Of a stretch of DNA of 64,000 nt, positions 11,622 to 23,086 are shown piece by piece. A model generated the notes under the pieces. That model saw nothing but the letters and a program-made list of their open reading frames with translations. It made no database searches and was not told where the DNA came from. The position numbers and the translations under genes were made by a program. Source of the DNA: Trichostrongylus colubriformis (Eukaryota > Nematoda > Chromadorea > Rhabditida > Trichostrongylidae); NCBI GenBank assembly GCA_963978905.1, contig OZ022258.1, positions 24,990,716-25,054,715 of the forward strand, given 5' to 3'. Positions within the stretch are counted from its first letter, which is position 1, and every line of letters starts with the position of its first letter.

Positions 11622-14555
11622 GCCCGCCAGGTCGTGTTCCCTAGTATTCCCTAACTGAGTGCAACAAGATTCCTCGTGACGGGCACCTCCACTTCTTCTC
11701 CAAGTCATTGCTGTAAGGACCGTGTGGGATTCTCTTTTCTTCGTGGCCTGTGGCTGGGGGGAGGGGGGAGGGGGGAGCTAGGTTCATGGTGGACACTGCA
11801 TGAATTTTGCTAAATGACCTTTGCGTCTACCTAAATCCAATTGGTCCATCTCAATTCTGGTGCTCCAGTTACCTCAGTCAGGGGAAGAATATTCGAGGAT
11901 CGGGCGTCAAACGATTCTCCGAGATTGAATCGGCTGCACTTTAAGCTTAAAGCTCTTATGATTTTGTGGCTAACACAGAGCGTTAAATGCCGTTGAAGGC
12001 GCAATCCCCGCTAAAGACGAGTTGTCGACATCACCACTCGAAAACTAGGCGCACGGACTAGCAAGGGTGCTGAGCACTCCTTGGAATTTTTCGAATGCGC
12101 TAACAAAGGCTTGTGCCACTTCCTGGGAAACGAGCGCTCTTCAAAACCCGATATTCATGCTTAGTGGTGATTCCATGACCAGCCTCCTGAAATAAGCCAA
12201 CCTCGAAATTAAGCCATCATTCATGAACTTGTATGGAATAGATACATAGACTGAGCAGCTGATAAAGTTTCGAAAAAATCACGGTGCAAGGTCAGGGAAT
12301 ATGTAAGCTCCAATGAAGGTCTGCAAAACTCATGCTGCCAATTCATTTGGGAAAGGAGTATCGTGAATTATGAGGCAGATTCTAATAAACCTGTCAAAAT
12401 GTTAGTTGTAATAGAGTTTAGAAACTAAATATTGATTTTTATGGGTGTATGGGTGTCAGCTAAATCCACTAAGACGAAGTCTCCATCTCCTTCTGTTCGT
12501 TGACGTTGAGGGATGAGTGAATGTGTAAATTGATGGCGTGACGGCAGGCAATCGTGATAATCCCTAGCGCCCGCTCGTTTTGCGTTTTCGTCAGTTTTCT
12601 AGAATTGTGCAATTCCAAATCCTAATTGGTCAGTGTTTTTGCAATTGCTCAAACATCTCAAGGAGATTCTATAATATTTACAACACCACGGACCGCGAAC
12701 AACACACTGATTGTTGCACTGGTGTTGCACTGATTTTTGACTACTTTTTTGCTTTCTGTTGGTGTCGGAAGCCTACAGTTTATCCCTTGAATATGGAGAA
12801 CAACACACAATTTAGGGAACCAGGTATTTCAAGAAATAGGTCGGATGTCAGGGAAAGGTGTTAATATGATACTCTTTAATTATTATCACTCAGTCGTTGC
12901 AGCAGCGCTATCTGCTGTGAAATTTTGGTTGGATTGGTCGGAAAAGAGTTATCTGTCGAAAATGCTGTGGGAAGACATGAATTATTAACAAAGATCCCAG
13001 ATAGAAGCATCTCTTCACTAATGAACAAAAGAAGGACGGTTCTCAAGGATCCCAATGACCACATGCAACACAGGTGTAGCACTCCTTGAACCGTAAATAA
13101 ATCGTCTGGACATAGAGGCGGAGTAGCAAAAGCAGTCCTTGGTCCGTCATGAGTAAACGGCATAGATAGAACACTTCGATGACGAGTGTTTGATTAGTTT
13201 GTGCCTTTCGAGGTTGATTGGTGGAACATTTATTGAAAGGCCTAAGGTTTCGACTGAATCATCGTCTTCGAGGGCCTGAACGTGATGCAAGGTTTCCATT
13301 TGACACTCTAAACCACCAAGCGCCTCACCTTCCCTAACGGTTCCGACATCGTGTCAAGAACACATGGAGATTCGCTACCGCACTATAATGACAACCACCA
13401 GTAGAAAGTGAAACACATTCGTTGTTTCCGATATGCAAACACCTGGGAAACGCATGTATGGTCTTTTCGCTAAGTTTTGACTTCCTTTTTCCTCTTTTTT
13501 CACCTCGAAGAGAGATTTGACGAGGTTATGCCATAGACCTAGTTTTCTGTGGAGGGTAGAGTGCACTAGAATAATCCTTGAAGAAAAAATCCTCCAGTTG
13601 GAGTTTTTTCTGTGGAAAATTATGCGCTCCTATGATTTAGCCAATTAACCGCGCGTGACAACGCAGTTGACACAAGGCTTACGTATGTATTGGTTGCCAA
13701 CATGTGAGCAAAGCACGCACGTCGTGGTTTTCAAATTTCCTTCCAACGATCTCTTGACCTTTTTGCATGGTGTTTGTTCGATGTTATTGAAATTTTATCA
13801 TCCTTGTTGAATGCTATTGGAGCGTGCGTGCCCTGGTCAAGTCCAGGATGGAAAACGTGAGTGCAATTCTAATAGGGAACCTTGCGTGACACCACATGAC
13901 TTTTTCATTCAACTTGTAAGAGTGTTGAGGATAATTTCTTAAGCAATTTGGAGAACTGTAAAGATTTGTTTATATTGGTTTACTACGGGACCAACTAGTC
14001 AACAAGTCCTAAACAGAGTCCTGTTTGAGCACTAACATGATGTGTGGATTATAGCAGACGTTAACTGATTCTGCCTATGTGAATCGCTACAAACTACCAT
14101 CAAAGGAATCATTCCGAACCGAAACTGATCAACAGGCTAGAGTCGTACATGGAGGGAATAAATCCGTGTCATTATGGGGATTACGCGGTAGCAAACCGGA
14201 GCCATAAACCACGAATTGCTTTTTTTTTGAACAAGTAGAGGATCGCGGGATCGTGTCTTTGCAGTTTGTTATCACTTATTGGTGGTCAACGTTCATTAGC
14301 ACCCAGGCTTCAAATGTACCTTCAAGTGAGTCCAAGTGGCATCGAAATATCCTGATTTTATTCAAATTCATTTGCACATTTGAAGAAAAGTTATGTCTGC
14401 TCTTTCACCTGTCACACATTGCACCTGTTAATTTGATCCTATTTCGTGCAATACACACATATCGAAGTTTGACGCGATCTTTGTTACAAGCGATCTCTGA
14501 CAGCTATTACTTGATAATGTGGATCCAGCCTGGCAGCGGTTCTAGAAATCTCATC
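11622..14555. other. No recognised gene
   Basis: A G-rich run lies at 11756-11778. The rest is AT-rich with short open frames only. The longest frames (94-95 codons near 12580-12864 and 12876-13163) overlap on opposite strands and show no domain. No clear repeat units. Confidence 0.4.
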
Positions 14556-14945
14556 TAGTCTCTTGCTTGAAGGCACCAGGAGGGGTAAAGAGAAGGTCAT
14601 AACTGGGTACACGTTGTCTGAGAAGAAACCACCTCTTAAAGAAAGGTGATGTGTAGCGAAACCCGCACTGAAAGAGATTGGCTTTGGGTCTTATTACGCA
14701 CGGCGTTTCGTTGTGCAATTCAACAATGGGCGACTTAAGTTGCCGACGAGGGCTTGACATCATGCGCGGCCGGCTCATTTAGCCTCTCCGTCCGTCTGCA
14801 GTCTATCCCCGGCTAGTGACGCAGAGGGAAGCGAGAGAGAAGGGGGCTTTTCGGTTCCTAGTTCTCGGTTTTTCGCCTTTTTATTTCGTCTTTTTGCTGC
14901 TGAGCAGCCGTACATTAATATCACACAATCCGCCGAATTCATCCC
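14556..14945 (+). repeat. Dispersed repeat family R1, copy 1
   Basis: It aligns with 28150-28550 and, on the minus strand, with 50945-51330. Shared landmarks in order are GGGGTAAGA/GAGGGGTAAAG, GTACACGTT, CTTGGGGTCTTA-like, GCGGCCGG, CCCCGGCTAGTGACGCAGAG, GAGAAGGGG and a T-rich CGTCTTTTTATTTCG block. About 390 bp, no coding potential recognised, transposon type unknown. Confidence 0.65.
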
Positions 14946-14983
14946 TGCTGGTACCTTCGTATTTCAATAGGTATCTCACCTAA

Positions 14984-15105
14984 GGGCGGAGAGGGTGTAG
15001 TGGCAGGTGCTGTGCACCCCACTATCATGGTGCCGGGATCAAATCCCTAATCAACGCTCGCCCAGCAACCAAACCTTCCATCCTTCCGACGTCGGTAAAT
15101 TGGCA
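14984..15105 (+). repeat. tRNA-derived SINE-like element, copy 2
   Basis: A polymerase III A-box-like sequence, GGGTGTAGTGG (14993-15003), is followed 43 bp later by a B-box-like GGATCAAATCC (15036-15046), close to tRNA spacing. The downstream body (CGCCCAGCAACC, CCTTCCGACGTCGGTAAATTGG) is shared with the 41742 copy, which argues for a SINE rather than a tRNA gene. No cloverleaf could be drawn. Confidence 0.6.
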
Positions 15106-15109
15106 TCGT

Positions 15110-15255
15110 TGTTCGGAAATGCGACAGTATCTATTTTCTGGAGTGAGCTCCAATCTAAAACTGTGAAAGCTCGCCGCACTTTCAACCGTGCCGCATCTCC
15201 TTGGCCACTCTCACCGCAGTCAATCAGGATTCAGGTCGCCTAGAGGTGGGGTCTG
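15110..15255 (+). repeat. Dispersed repeat family R2, copy 1
   Basis: It closely matches 20755-20910: GGAAATGCGACAGT-TCTA-TTT, TGGAGTGAGCT, AAACTG-GAAAGC, TGCCGCATCTCCTTG, CAGTCAATC, then GAGGTGGGG. It abuts the SINE-like copy on its left, so the two could be one composite element. Confidence 0.65.
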
Positions 15256-18200
15256 TCATTCAAGGGCGACAGCTGTTACCCGGTACGCCATCTCTACAAC
15301 TCGGGTATGCGCCGACCGGAATTTTACTATAAATAAGTTCTTAGGGCCTCAACTTCTATGTGAGTGTCTTCTAGGCTTTGAAAGACCTACAGGTGACATG
15401 CTAGTGCCGAACACGGACAACTCTTCCTCCATCCATAGATGCTCTCTCAAATGTTAATACTCTCTGCTGGTCAATGTTATGTTCTCACAGCCTCCTAATT
15501 TGAATGCTTTCAATGTCCAAATATTAAGTTCGGGTTTTTCAATAATGCAACGGAACATTTTGATTATATTTGAATGCTGTCCATCAGGTGAACTCGAACT
15601 CTAATTGCTAATGCAATTTTCGAAAAAAAACTCCATACATAATATGCTGCAGTACACGGCAGCCCGCTTTGCTCTTCTCAGCACGCGATGTTTGTGGGCT
15701 GTTCCCTTACAACTTATTTTTTCATCCACATTTGCTGCTACGCGAATGGCTCATTAATGTGCAGTTCTTTTACTGATGCTGCTCAGCAAATTATGAAATT
15801 ACGCAAGCAGATGCAAAAATAGTTGTTAGTAGGGTAATTTTCTCACAGAATCTTGCTCAGATGGGCAGGGCTCGACTTAGAGATTGTGCATTGTACTACC
15901 AAGGGCTTAAAAATCGTGCTTAATTGTTTCGTGCACCACTAATTGCATTATTCGTTTCTTTTGCTGCAATTTATCCTATACTATTTCTTTAGTCACCATT
16001 AGCTCAATTTTGGAAGGAGGAACTTCCGCCTATATGGAAAGCTAGAAAGTTTTAAAAAAACTTTCCTTGGACATGCATCAAAAAGGGATCTCCGATCTAT
16101 ATGCTGGGTAATAAGCAGCCTCAAAATGCAGAGAAAGCTTGAATAAGCGTTGAAAACTGCTTTTTCCATGGTGCTCATCTTCAGACCAAAATTTCATACT
16201 GAAGCCTTCTTGGAAGAGCATGCGCTAGTTAACAGGAATTGAAGAGTGCAAGTGCGCTGCCGCTGACACATTAGATCGGTTCGGACGTCTAATGTAGCCA
16301 GCATTGAGCGCTTGTATCACCTCATCAGCTTTTTGTAGTCGCTCACAGTAGAAATCAGAGACTAATCCGCTCCATAAAATAGACTAATCCGCTCCATGAA
16401 TTTCCACTGATTTTCATTGTAAACATTCATTATAATAGGTTCCTTGGGGATTTTTTCGATAGTAACAGGTCTGCCAGATAGCAATTTCTTTAAGGGGGGG
16501 TGGGGGGGGTAATTGAGTTGTTTGCATAAGTTTGTTATATTGAGGTGAAGAACCATGTCCTCTTGACATCATTTCGTGGCTGGACCGTTATTGCTTTGAG
16601 GAATTCCACAAAATCAGCTGTGCTTCTTTCGATTTGACTGTGCTGGTTTGTCGCGGATAACCATATGAAAAGGTCAAGGGTGGTAGGGTGGTGGAGCCAT
16701 ATCCACACGTACATTTCTTGTAAACGACACCAACCCGAAGCAGCTTGGACTTCATTCTCTGCTAAAGCTATTCTTCGGCAATTTTGTTCTGGAGGGAAAA
16801 GGCATAATGTTGTAGTCAGTCCACCGTAGTCAATATGTAGGCAAGATATGGATAAAAGGCCTTAAGTAGGCGAAATGGCAAGGAAATGTCTGGAATACCA
16901 AAGAGGTCGGCTAATGGCAGGAGCTTTAGTCTTCCTTCATTCATCTGCATAATCTAGGGCTGATGGGATTAGTGGTGGATCGGGGTTATTGGCACTTATA
17001 AGTATCTGAAGATACTTATAACTATCTGCGAAAGCTGCTTATTCTCTGTAAGGCTGACCTTTCCATTACTGAACCGAAATACTTCATAATGCCAGATTCG
17101 GCAAAGAAATATGGATTAGATGGCTCATCTTGTACTAGTTGCTGAGCATGAGAACACCGGACCAGAAAACTGATCTCTTTTTGAAATCCAAAAATGGTCA
17201 AGCATGCCTCCTTTCCGTTGAGGTAAACATACCCACCTCTGCAATACGTGCCTGGCATGCACTCCAAAACCTGGCCGGTGACAGCCTAATTATAGCGTTT
17301 CGTAAAATTATGGGAATAATATATTGCTATGAGCAGAAGGGAGTTGGACATCATGGTCTCCCTCCCTTTAATGAGAGCATAGTGGCGCGCCTATTAATTA
17401 AACTGAACGCTTGCGGTAATTCAATGAGGGCTCTACTCGCGATGGTCTTTAGTCGCCATGTGTGGACTCAACTTCTCCTGCAAGTGTTGCTATATGTTGC
17501 ATATGCCAGGCTTCTCAAATATGATTCCACTATTTGCTATTTATACATTTACTTTTGAAATTGCTAAGACGGAATTCAATTGTTTGAGCTTGGCAATATA
17601 CTGGACTAGAAATTCCGAAAGAATAGAAAAAGGTAATTAAAAATGCACGGGAAACACGGGGACCGGTGAAAATTCAAAGTTTTTGATTTTTAGTACTTTT
17701 AGATCTATGCTGGACTGCATGATAAGTAGCACACTCTGCTAACTCTGCTATTATTGAAGATAGTGGATGCGAGAATTTTAGGCATCTGGGATTTTGGAAA
17801 TTTTTGGAATTCGGGAATTGAAGCAAAGTGCTATGTAGCTTAGCAGTAGAGGGCGAATAATGGTTGAATTCAAGAAATGCTGGTCTCCTCTCCCCCCCCC
17901 CCCACCCCCTTGACCCTTGCCTCAAGTGTTTTTCCTGCGAGTTACATCATGAAGTATCGATTGAAACCTCGCGGATTAGCGATGTGTAGCGAACGTACGC
18001 AGCGCATGATGCCATGACGCCTGTTGATACAACAAGCAATGCTTGTAAATACCCTCGAAGGTGATGGGAGTGCCCAAAGAAGAAAAGACAGTTCTAGAAG
18101 CATTAGTGTCGGTTTGGTCCTGCTGCTTTCAGAATATGCTGCAAAAATATTGTCTGCAAAAGGTAGAATATATGTCATAAAAGAACTATATGAGTGTTTT

Positions 18201-19800
18201 ATTATCCTTATCCACGCTGTGGTCTAGTCGGCATTTGGAGCCATAATCTCTATCTCTCACGTATAGATGGAGTTCATTCGGATTTTTTGTGAAGACCGTC
18301 GAGTTGCTGATTAATCTGGTCTCTGGTTCCTTCACCACTACCTATCGCGTACTTTTCCAAGGGGTAGCCTCGAATAATTGCTATAACGCGCCTCAAATTT
18401 CTGAAAGACTGAAGAACTCAGCCCATCGCGTTCGCTTGTTCATATCCGGCTTCAATACGGAACAATTGACAACCAGTTACCTGGTACATCTTCCCTCCCC
18501 CCCCCCCCTCCCATCCCCATTCCTTCATCGACTGAGCTATTGAGGAGAGAGCGTGTAAATGAATGGTTCTCTCCCAACAAGGCTCATTGCCTTGCAGTCA
18601 TACTTCAGCCGATCAGTCCCTCTTTCCACAGTTCGAACATGACTTTTGTGACAGGACGTCCATGATCCTCTCATAGACCTCATAGACAACCGTTCTGACG
18701 ATAAGCTAATAACTACATTATTAGATACTACGCATAACGACGAAATGTTTCTGCTAATTCGGCCGCTGATTAAGAAGCGAATATATCATACATGTTTGGT
18801 AATAGAGATCTGTTCTCTTTATTTCTTTCTTTTGTATAAGTCGAACTCACATGAAAAGGGGAACTGGTTGTGGGCCCAACAGCTGGATAATGCTGTCGAC
18901 GACATCGCACTGAGGCTTTCTTGGTTTCTAATATCGGGGAAGTTTTAAGATCATATCATTATTTCTGACTTCCATCAGAACGTCTCTTCGTCCGCTCGAA
19001 ATTAATGTAAGAGTGGAAGGGCGTGATCTGGCATCAACTACTCTTCTCGGTAATGCTTCTATCTCATTGTCTTGTCATACTATCGGTTATAGTGCTGAAT
19101 TCGCGAGCGTGAATTGAGAGGGCGTTCACGGCGGTGTACCTTAAGCTCTTTGTTATGGCCCCGATGTTGTGCTCCGTGGTGCAGCTGGCTGAGCTGCTGT
19201 GGTGGCCAGGGCAAGTGCTACAGCTTGGCGTAGCAGTTTTCACACCACCTCTTACCATGCAGGGGCATGAAATCCCGTTCTTCATGAGAATCTGTGAGGC
19301 GAAAGGGGTATTATTTCTCGGTCTACGACCACTTCGTTCCGTCCCTTCTTCTATTCGGCATCACATCAAATCACCTTCACTTTACTTGATATGTCGATCA
19401 AATTACCGCTTCCCGTGCTTTTGATTAAGGAAAAGTTTGCATCGTGGGTGTTCGTTATGCATACCGGCTGTGGTGAATCATTCTAGAATTTTTTGCGGAA
19501 TTCTCGAAGGCCTCCCCTCTATCTTCCACGGTGGTTTTGATTCTGTGTCGTTGTTGTTTTGTTTTTTTTTTGATATTTCTTTTTTGTATTTATAAAGACG
19601 CTGCAAATTGCCCAGCCATGCAGCTTATGACAATACTTTGCCTTGAATCGTTCCACCCCATCGTTTAGTAAATTATTAGGTTACCAAATAAGGTAGTCCT
19701 CCTTAGTGGCCTTGTTGCACTATTTAACCTCCTGAAAAATGTAGCAAATGGAAGGAGTAGCATAAATGTTATGATATTATGATATTAGCTGCTAGGTCGA
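15256..19800. other. No recognised gene; possible decayed coding DNA near 16200-17300
   Basis: The minus strand from about 17300 down to 16200 has several long stretches between stops, broken in all frames. This could be a decayed transposon or pseudogene, but I could not place it in a family. A perfect 12-bp hairpin (TTATAAGTATCT with a 2-nt loop) lies at 16996-17021, poly-G runs near 16493-16510, and poly-C near 17887-17898 and 18495-18507. The 139-codon plus-strand frame at 17139-17558 has no recognisable domain. Confidence 0.4.
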
Positions 19801-20754
19801 TTGGTCAAATTTTCGCGCGGCCGCCGCGGCGAGTGCGAGCTGTTTGTAGTTTTATCCGTTGAAACAGCAACAACCACAACCTATAAGAACTTCCGAAGCT
19901 TCTAACTTGCACTTTTTGAAGTTCTCTCGCGATATCAGCCCACTGCATACTGAGCGGAACTCCTACCGACTGCAGCAAGTCGCGCTGATGGCGCCGCGAG
20001 TGCGACACGAAAAAGTGATGATTCGACCAGTCAACCCCACCCTTTGCCCTTTACAAGGCATTGTCGCCTGACATGCCCTATATTTCATCAAACATGTCAG
20101 AAGTGATTCAGAGCATAAGAATGACACTTATGCACCGAGATAATCTTTTCCAGTAAACAGCTCCGTTGATCTGCTGCATTGTACTGCATTTCTGGGGGAC
20201 TCTTGCGTACAGGAGTGGAAAGCCTGCCCAATGAATGACGTAGTGGAAGACATCAGAGTCATATATTCGAAGTTAAAGACACATGTCGCGGTGATCGGAC
20301 TTGCAACTCACCTTCTTAAAGCAGATAAATCCTGGGACAACTATCCAAGCTGCATACTTTTTGCGGCGTCGCTGCTCGTCCTCACGGCGCTAAGCCAGCT
20401 CGAGCCCTGCGATCCCGCCCACCCACTCCGACCTCACCTGGCGTTGAACGGAGCTTTTTCCATCGTGGCGTTTACGTTGATCTGTGATTCATTAGATAAG
20501 ATAAGATAAGGCAAAAATTCGAGTAGTTAAAGGCATCATTAGGGGAAAGTCGGACGAAAAGTGCAATAAGTAGTGCATATGAAAGTCGAGATGCCTAGTA
20601 ACAGGACAGTGAGAAAAAACGGATGGAAATGGCCAAAAACCCAAGAAATAGGACCCCCTTCCCACTGTTGGTTCTAGGCGCGGACGACCTTCCCGTCAAG
20701 AGGGGAGTAGTCTGATCTAGTTTTCCATTGGCATGTTGCCAAGTAAAGACAAGG
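19801..20754. other. Unassigned region with a GC-rich patch at about 20360-20480
   Basis: A GC-rich island stands out from AT-rich flanks. On its minus strand, a start codon at 20464-20462 opens 26 bases (eight codons plus two) and then runs straight into a CAG|GTGAGG splice-donor-like site. This may be a first exon of an unseen minus-strand gene, or chance. GCGAGTGCGA-type blocks at about 19815-20010 recall the GC-rich inverted-repeat family. Confidence 0.3.
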
Positions 20755-20910
20755 GAATGTTTGGAAATACGACAGCGTCTACTTTTTGGAGTGAGCTTCA
20801 GGCTGAAACTGCGAAAGCGCTTCGCAAAACCTTCGATCCTGCCGCATCTCCTTGACCGCTCCCACCCCAGTCAATCGAGAATTACGTCATCGAGAGGCGG
20901 GGCCGCTGTG
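20755..20910 (+). repeat. Dispersed repeat family R2, copy 2
   Basis: Partner of 15110-15255, with the same order of blocks from TGGAAATACGACAGCGTCTA through TGGAGTGAGCT to CAGTCAATCG and GAGGCGGGG. The two copies differ by many substitutions, so the duplication is not recent. Confidence 0.65.
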
Positions 20911-22039
20911 TCCAAGAGGCGGAACCGCTGCATGGTTGAGGCGTTTTGCGGCGTTTTTACAGCTCGGAGGGGCGCTTTTTCACCGGGATTTCGCCACAGA
21001 TAGCCTTCTTAGGCCCAGGACTACCATGTGAGCGACTTCTTATAGGGATTTCTCCAATACGGCATTACCCCTGATGCTGTCTTTAAGGAAACGTTTTCAT
21101 GGGGAAACACGTGGTATCTCAGGGTTCCACACTACACCATCTAGCGGGAAGCGACTCAATGGCTCACTTTCATATGGCGATCTCTTACAAGGCCAAATGC
21201 CAGGGGGCCTTATACTTGCCATTTCGGGGTCTTTTTCGGATCCTTCTTTGTCGATATATTCCTCAAAAGCACGACTTTCATGATCTAGCGCTTCAACTCA
21301 TTCAAGGTAATCGCGGAATGCGCCTCTAGTTGAGAGCCCAGGTGATGAGAATGTTCCACGGACGTGGTTCATTGTAAACAACGCATAACCCATGATTTCA
21401 TGAACAAAGTACTTCATAACTCAAGAAAGTACCTACCTTGATTTCGATACATTCACGTCCCAGCACTTTCTGCTAACCAAAACTGGACATGTTGAATGAT
21501 TTTAATGTAGTTCTTAGATGGCAATAGTACGCAGTTTGGGCTACTTTTCTGTTCTAATTTTTTCGTCAATTAACGTTTCTTTGTGCTCCGTATGCCATTG
21601 TTCCTTTTCTTGTGAGTAGTCTTGTTTACCACTGAGTGATCAGTGGAGTTGCTGTAGATGTTATTCAGTTCCGGACATTCGTTTCGAAAAAGATTCAGTT
21701 GAAAAAACATTCAGAGACATGGTGACTGAGTAGGTTTTCTATGTGGGCAGGGTAATGGAGGGGTTACATGGTGATTGGATATAGTTTTTTAATTTTTCAA
21801 ACTTGTGCTTTCTTTTCCTAGAGGAACCGAGAGCGTCAGAGAGAAATCGAGAAAGAAACAAAAGTTCGTTTCCAAACGAACATCCAATGTTATAAGGGAA
21901 TCGGTAGCGCAACGGTCCAAAATTGCGATGTTGTGCATTCGCGATCTCCTGCGCATCAACAAAAACCGCTCACATCACCTTTCCGAGTTGCTCTCTGTAG
22001 GAGGCGGGGCCACAAGCTAACGCATTGTCATTTATTGTC
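20911..22039. other. No recognised gene
   Basis: Short open frames without domain or splice support. The end of this stretch (about 21830-22015) is open in one plus-strand frame and arginine-rich, but nothing recognisable is encoded. Confidence 0.35.
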
Positions 22040-22345
22040 ATGTGGGACTTATTTTATTCATGTATGATGACGTTGAACAAATGCAATAACAATCAGCAAT
22101 AGAGAAGTGAAATAATGAAAGAGAGCGTAAGCGAAGGAATAAGACCAAAAAAGTTTATGGCAAAAAATACAATGATTCGAATAAAATATTCGAAGTGAAA
22201 TACGAATTACGTCATTACAAATTACGCTTTGCACGATGCCAAGCGTCGTGGTGCGGTTGCGGTAATCTGTACGAACTGCGAGCCACCGTAAGCCCATAGC
22301 GTAAACCGAAACTGCCCACTACCGGTGTCATCGATGGTGGTTCAT
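22040..22345. repeat. Dispersed repeat, copy 2 of 2
   Basis: Partner of 1640-1870. It abuts the mariner-derived element that starts at 22385. Confidence 0.5.
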
Positions 22346-22436
22346 TTTTAGTTTGAAGGTTTTTGAGGGAATATGTTCCATAAATATCAGGTTGATCGAA
22401 AAATTTTAATAGGGTCGAAATTTTTTCTATTTTATT

Positions 22437-22661
22437 TTACCACTCAGCAAACAATGTAGACTGATCAACAATATAATGACCATAGTAAGTTATGACATTG
22501 TCCCACCTAACGGGCAGGTCAGCGATTCCCTTCCCCCAGAATTGGCAGGATTGGGAGTCAAGGAAGCCACCGACCACTTCTTCAAGGTGGTCATAGTTGA
22601 CGAATTTTTTTTGGCTAGGAAAGCCTTGAGGAGCCAGAACAGTGGTATTCTGAGGGGGCAA
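22437..22661 (-). pseudogene. Mariner transposase C-terminal fragment, left arm
   Basis: The minus-strand reading contains YDHLEE, GKGIADLPVRWDNVI and a STLFAEW tail, typical of the last 60-70 residues of mariner transposases (the W-x-x-(K/R)-(G/R)-I-x-x-L-P-x-R-W block). It lacks the DNA-binding helix-turn-helix region and the catalytic Asp residues. It is part of the foldback element. Confidence 0.75.
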
Positions 22662-22829
22662 TATCAGGTGAATAGGGTGGATGTGGAACCGTGTCCCAAC
22701 CTAGCTCCTCCAGTTTTGCACGGGTCACTCTCCTAGGTAAAAACACCCGTACACCCGTGCAAATTTGGAGGAGCTAGGTTGGGACACGGTTCCACATCCA
22801 CCCTATTCACCCGATATTGCCCTTTCAGT

Positions 22830-23035
22830 TACCACTTGTTGCGGCTCCTCAAGGCTTTCCTAGCACATAAAAGCTATGACTACCTTGAGCAAGGGGTCGA
22901 TAACTTCTTTGACCCCCAATCTTTCCAGTTCTGGAAGAAGAGAATCGCTGACCTGCCCATCAGGTGGGACAATGTTATAACTAAGGATGGTTCTTATGTT
23001 GCTGATTAGCTAGCATTGTTTGCTGAGTTTAAAAT
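22830..23035 (+). pseudogene. Mariner transposase C-terminal fragment, right arm
   Basis: The plus-strand frame reads KSYDYLEQGVDNFF, then FWKKRIADLPIRWDNVI and a stop after YVAD, followed by an LALFAEF-like remnant out past the stop. It is the homologue of the opposed copy at 22437-22661. Only the C-terminus is present. Confidence 0.8.
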
Positions 23036-23086
23036 AAAACAGAAAAAAATGTCAACCCTATCAAAACTTTCCGATCAAAACAGATA

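Larger units (their letters stand above)
22385..23086. mobile_element. Foldback mariner-derived element
   Basis: A DD34D-type mariner remnant built as a palindrome. Outer ends TATCAGGTTGATCGAAAAAT and the reverse complement of the right end (TATCTGTTTTGATCGGAAAG) match, with TA at both edges. Both arms encode the C-terminal part of a mariner transposase in opposite directions, pointing outward. The inner arms pair around 22737, where CCAACCTAGCTCCTCC faces GGAGGAGCTAGGTTGG. The N-terminal two thirds of the transposase, including the catalytic triad, are absent, so it cannot move itself. The arms differ from each other, so the inversion is old. Confidence 0.85.

Noticed and set aside
16200..17300. 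Possible decayed coding element on the minus strand, plus the 139-codon frame at 17139-17558
   Set aside because: Frames are broken by many stops, and no motif allowed placement in a transposon or gene family.
19815..20010. Further copies of the GC-rich inverted-repeat family
   Set aside because: Only short GCGAGTGCGA-type blocks match; ends and core order are absent.
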